Positions 60,379 to 64,000 of a DNA stretch of 64,000 bases are shown piece by piece. The stretch is from Gemmatimonadota bacterium (GTDB lineage: Bacteria > Gemmatimonadota > Gemmatimonadetes > Gemmatimonadales > GWC2-71-9). The notes under the pieces were generated by a model. It was given only the letters and a program-made list of their open reading frames with translations, ran no database searches and had not been told where the DNA came from. How positions within the stretch are numbered: position 1 is the first letter of the stretch; the number at the start of each line of letters is the position of its first letter. The DNA lies in assembly GCA_016874005.1 (NCBI GenBank), contig VGVQ01000013.1, forward strand, positions 1-64,000, given 5' to 3'. Both the position numbers and the translations under genes were made by a program.

Positions 60379-63300
60379 TGCTGACGCCGATACTCGACGG
60401 GTTCGGTCGGACCGCCTTCGCGCGGGAGCTGGCCGACCGGTTGCCCCCAATGGGCTCGACGCTCAGGCTCGGTGGGCTCCCCGGCTCCTGCCCGGCCGTG
60501 CTTGCCGCCTGGCTGGCCCGCGAGCGGCCAACCCGCCAGATCGCCATCGTCGCCACGACTCCAGCGGACGCGGAACGGTGGCTCACCGACTTGGGCCAAC
60601 TGACCGACCGCCCGGTGGCGCTGTACCCGCAACGCGAAGCCCTCGGCGAGGAGGAGCACCACCTCGAGATCGCCGGCGAACGGGCCGAAACCCTCGAAGC
60701 GCTGCTCTCCGGCCGGCTGACCTTCGTCGTCACCACCGCCCGCGCCACCGCCGAGCGAACCGCGGTTCCCGCCTTGCTCGAGTCGATGCGCCTGGAGCTC
60801 CGCCGTTCCGAGATGCTCCCGCCCCGGGCAGTGGCGGAGCGGCTCGAGAACATGGGGTATGCCCGGGTACCGACCGTGGCGGAAGTCGGCCAATTCAGTC
60901 TCCGCGGAGGCATCCTCGACGTCTATGGGTTCGGGATGGCGGCGCCCACCAGGGTCGAGTGGTGGGGGGACCTGGTGGAGAGCCTCCGCGCCTTCGACCT
61001 CACCAGTCAACGGTCCGCGGGTGAGGTCGAGGCCGTTTCGATCCTGCCGATCCGCGCCGTGCGGAGCGGGGGGACCGCCGGGGCGCCCACCGTTCGCCGG
61101 TCGCTGCTCGAGCTGCTGCCGTCCGACACCCTGGTCCTGGTGGACTCGGTCACCGCCAACGGGGAGGAAGTGGTCCGTGCCTGGCGAGAAGCCGAGCATC
61201 ACCTCGAGGTCGCCCGCCGGCTCGGCGAGGACATCCCCGCGCGCGATCAGATCTTCGTGGCGCCGGAGCAATGGCGAGTCCAGTCCGAACGATTCGCCAC
61301 CCTCACGTTGCGAGAAGACCCGGTCGAGCTCCAGGCCGGGTTCTTGCCGCCCGAGAAAGTCGACCGCGACCTCAAGCGGTTGCGGGCGCTTCTCGACGGT
61401 GGTCTGGCCACTCTGATTCTCTGCGACAACGAAGGACAGGTCGAGCGCCTCGCCGAGTTGCTCGACGAGCACGGGCGGCCCGGGGCGGCCACCCTGCTCG
61501 TCGGTGCCCTCGACGGCGGGTTCGTGCTGCCGGCACTTCGGGTCATGACCGACCACGAGATCTTCCGGCGGGCGCGGCGACTCCGGCGGGCCCGCCGTTA
61601 CCGGCAGGCGGCGCCCACCGCCGCGATCGGGGCCTTGGCCAACGGCGATTACGTCGTCCATCTCGACCACGGGATCGGGATCTACCGAGGGATCACCTCG
61701 ATCGACATCGAGGGCGGCACCATCGAGGTGGCGGTGGTCGAGTACCAGGGCGGCGACCGCCTCCATGTTCCGCTCTATCGGCTCGATCAGATCGAACGCT
61801 ACCGTGCCGCTGGCGACGGCGAGGACCAAGCACCCCCGAAGATTCACAAGCTGGGCTCGAGCTCCTGGAAGAAGGTCCGCGATCGGACCCGTGAGGCCAT
61901 CCAGCAGATGGCGGCCGAGTTGTTGGACCTCTATGCCAGGCGGCAGGTGAGCGCCGGTTTCGCCTTCCCCCCGGATGGGAAATGGCAGCGGGAGCTCGAG
62001 TCGAGCTTCCTGTACGAGGACACCGCCGATCAGCGACGGGCCACCGACGAAGTCAAGAAAGACATGGAGCGGCCGATTCCGATGGACCGGCTCTTAGTCG
62101 GCGATGTCGGCTACGGCAAGACGGAGATCGCGGTTCGGGCAGCCTTCAAAGCCGTGCAAGGCGGCAAGCAGGTGGCGGTGTTGGTTCCGACGACCGTCCT
62201 CGCCGAGCAGCACGGGCGGACCTTCGGCGAGCGGCTGGCGGATTTCCCGTTGAAGGTGGAGGTCCTCTCTCGATTCCGGACCCTCAAGGAGCAGAAGGGG
62301 GTCCTGGAGGCATTGGCGAGCCGTGCCATCGACATCGTGATCGGGACCCACCGGCTGCTCTCGAAGGACGTCGGGTTCAAAGACCTCGGCCTGGTGATCG
62401 TCGACGAGGAGCACCGCTTCGGCGTCAAACACAAGGAGCAGCTCAAGGCGCTCCGCCTCTCGGTCGACGTCCTGACCTTGACCGCGACGCCGATTCCGCG
62501 GACCCTGCATCTCTCCCTGGCCGGGATTCGGGACCTGAGCCTGATCGAGACCGCGCCGCGCGATCGATCGCCGATTCTCACCTTCGTGGAGCCCTGGGAC
62601 GACGGACTGTTGGAAGAGGCCTTTGCCCGTGAACTCGACCGGGGCGGCCAGGTCTTCGTCGTTCACAATCGGATCGAGACGATCGAGACCATCGCCGAAC
62701 GGGTCCGGTCGCTGGCCCCTCGGGCGACCGTGATGGTTGGTCACGGCCAGATGCCGGCCGAGCGCCTCGAGGCCGTGATGCACCGGTTCGTCGCGGGCGA
62801 GGCGCAGATCCTGGTGTCGACCATGATCGTCGAGTCCGGGCTCGACGTCCCGAACGCCAACACCATGGTGGTCCACGACGCCCATCGGCTCGGTCTGGCG
62901 CAGCTCTACCAACTGCGCGGCAGGGTGGGCCGGAGCCACCGGCGAGCCTATTGCTACCTGCTCACCCCGGATCTCATCGATCCGGAGGCCGAGGATCGCC
63001 TCAAGGTGCTGGAGCACCATACCGAACTCGGCGCGGGGTATCGGATCGCCCTCAAGGACCTCGAGATCCGCGGCGCCGGCAACCTGCTCGGCAGCGAGCA
63101 GTCAGGACACGCGCAAGCGGTCGGGTTCGACCTCTATCTGCGCTGGCTCGAGCAAACGGTGGACTCGCTCCGCAGAAGCGGTGCGATCACCGAGGCGCCG
63201 CCGCCTCCCGACGTGGTGTTCGACGTTCCAGCCCAGCTGCCCGACGAGTACGTCGGCGACGACGATGCCAAGCTCGATATCTACCGGCGACTGGCGCGGG

Positions 63301-63638
63301 CGACCGGGGCAGGCGAAATTGATGAGCTACGCCAGGAGCTTCGGGAAAGATTCGGTCCCCTGCCGGAGGTGGCCGAGCACCTGTTGGATCTCAGCCGCCT
63401 CCGGGTCATCGGCGCTCCGCTGGGCATTCAGCACATTCTCGTTCGCGGAGACGAGGCCCGAGTGAGCTTCCGGGCGGGCACCACGCCGAGGATGGCGCGT
63501 TTGACCGCTGCGCTGGACAACGTTCAGCTCGCGGCCGACGTGCGCCGGACGGTGCCCCTGTCGCTTCGCTTGGTCCGGTTGGGGGGGGAGCACATCATCC
63601 CCGCGCTGGTGAGGGCGCTGCGGCAAGTGCTGGTGTAG
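60378..63638 (+). CDS. mfd: Transcription-repair coupling factor
   Basis: CarD-like DYVVHLDHGIGIYRG, LLVGDVGYGKTEIAVRAAFKAV, VDEEHRFGVKHKEQLK, QLRGRVGRSHRRAYCYLL, GAGNLLGSEQSGH. Confidence 0.98.
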   Translation: MLTPILDGFGRTAFARELADRLPPMGSTLRLGGLPGSCPAVLAAWLARERPTRQIAIVATTPADAERWLTDLGQLTDRPVALYPQREALGEEEHHLEIAGERAETLEALLSGRLTFVVTTARATAERTAVPALLESMRLELRRSEMLPPRAVAERLENMGYARVPTVAEVGQFSLRGGILDVYGFGMAAPTRVEWWGDLVESLRAFDLTSQRSAGEVEAVSILPIRAVRSGGTAGAPTVRRSLLELLPSDTLVLVDSVTANGEEVVRAWREAEHHLEVARRLGEDIPARDQIFVAPEQWRVQSERFATLTLREDPVELQAGFLPPEKVDRDLKRLRALLDGGLATLILCDNEGQVERLAELLDEHGRPGAATLLVGALDGGFVLPALRVMTDHEIFRRARRLRRARRYRQAAPTAAIGALANGDYVVHLDHGIGIYRGITSIDIEGGTIEVAVVEYQGGDRLHVPLYRLDQIERYRAAGDGEDQAPPKIHKLGSSSWKKVRDRTREAIQQMAAELLDLYARRQVSAGFAFPPDGKWQRELESSFLYEDTADQRRATDEVKKDMERPIPMDRLLVGDVGYGKTEIAVRAAFKAVQGGKQVAVLVPTTVLAEQHGRTFGERLADFPLKVEVLSRFRTLKEQKGVLEALASRAIDIVIGTHRLLSKDVGFKDLGLVIVDEEHRFGVKHKEQLKALRLSVDVLTLTATPIPRTLHLSLAGIRDLSLIETAPRDRSPILTFVEPWDDGLLEEAFARELDRGGQVFVVHNRIETIETIAERVRSLAPRATVMVGHGQMPAERLEAVMHRFVAGEAQILVSTMIVESGLDVPNANTMVVHDAHRLGLAQLYQLRGRVGRSHRRAYCYLLTPDLIDPEAEDRLKVLEHHTELGAGYRIALKDLEIRGAGNLLGSEQSGHAQAVGFDLYLRWLEQTVDSLRRSGAITEAPPPPDVVFDVPAQLPDEYVGDDDAKLDIYRRLARATGAGEIDELRQELRERFGPLPEVAEHLLDLSRLRVIGAPLGIQHILVRGDEARVSFRAGTTPRMARLTAALDNVQLAADVRRTVPLSLRLVRLGGEHIIPALVRALRQVLV

Positions 63639-63718
63639 CGAGGGTAGCGATGGTTCGCGGGCGGTTGGCACCGCGCGACGATGATCACGGATGGCACATC
63701 CCATAGGGTGGAGTTGAC

Positions 63719-64000
63719 ATGAATCGGTGGATAGCAGCAGGGCTCGCCACGACCGTCTTGCTTGGCGGCTGCGAGCGGTTCGCGGCTCGGTCGGACGTCG
63801 CGGCGGAGGTCGGTGCCCTCCAACTCCCGGCCGAGCGGGTCGGGAACATCATCGCCAAAATGGGCCAGGGGCCGACGAGCCAGGTCGCCGAGTTCGTGTC
63901 GAACCTGTGGCTCGACTACGCCCTGTTCGGGAAAGCCGTGGCCGAAGGCACCATCAAGACCGACTCCGCCTCGATCGCCGAGATTCGGTGGCCGTCGATC
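63719..64000 (+). CDS. Putative lipoprotein, truncated by window end (possibly a SurA/PpiC-type chaperone N-terminus)
   Basis: MNRWIAAGLATTVLLGGCERF lipobox; open to the window end. Confidence 0.55.
   Translation, partial: MNRWIAAGLATTVLLGGCERFAARSDVAAEVGALQLPAERVGNIIAKMGQGPTSQVAEFVSNLWLDYALFGKAVAEGTIKTDSASIAEIRWPSI

Noticed and set aside
58528-60450. 640 aa minus-strand ORF antisense to the BatA-like gene
   Set aside because: No domain and biased composition; opposite strand is a good BatA-like gene

Overview
High-GC bacterial chromosomal window, densely packed with mostly housekeeping genes and many 1-4 bp start/stop overlaps. Gene content fits a Gemmatimonadota-like organism: futalosine menaquinone genes mqnB/mqnD, an ADOP-type FtsX permease, a Ser/Thr kinase with a TolB-like propeller, M28/M19 peptidases and several serine hydrolases. 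This taxonomic guess is inference from content only. Securely recognised genes include uvrA, pckA, ftsE, ftsX, an envC-like gene, lepA, mfd, alkA-like, cutA, mqnB and mqnD. No tRNA, rRNA, CRISPR array or intact mobile element was recognised. Most interesting points: (1) a translationally coupled minus-strand run 40437-45854 joining a STAS-like/HATPase fusion and a STAS-like/winged-helix-like protein to a Cys/Met PLP enzyme and ftsE-ftsX-envC, a candidate sigma-independent partner switch linked to cell-wall hydrolysis control; (2) a nirK remnant with a frameshift, a truncation and both copper-ligand His positions changed to Arg; (3) a CarH/LitR-like MerR-B12 regulator that keeps Wx9EH but lacks the lower-ligand His; (4) an overlapping regulator / M19 dipeptidase / class A beta-lactamase cassette with a divergent omega loop; (5) an attC-like hairpin beside IS-end-like repeats and a phosphatase fragment at the window start; (6) a 143 bp convergent coding overlap between an antiporter and alkA; (7) a recurrent GTTAGGC heptamer, with the rare TTA codon found mostly in Leu-Gly TTA-GGN context. 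All family calls come from reading translations by eye; no database search was run.
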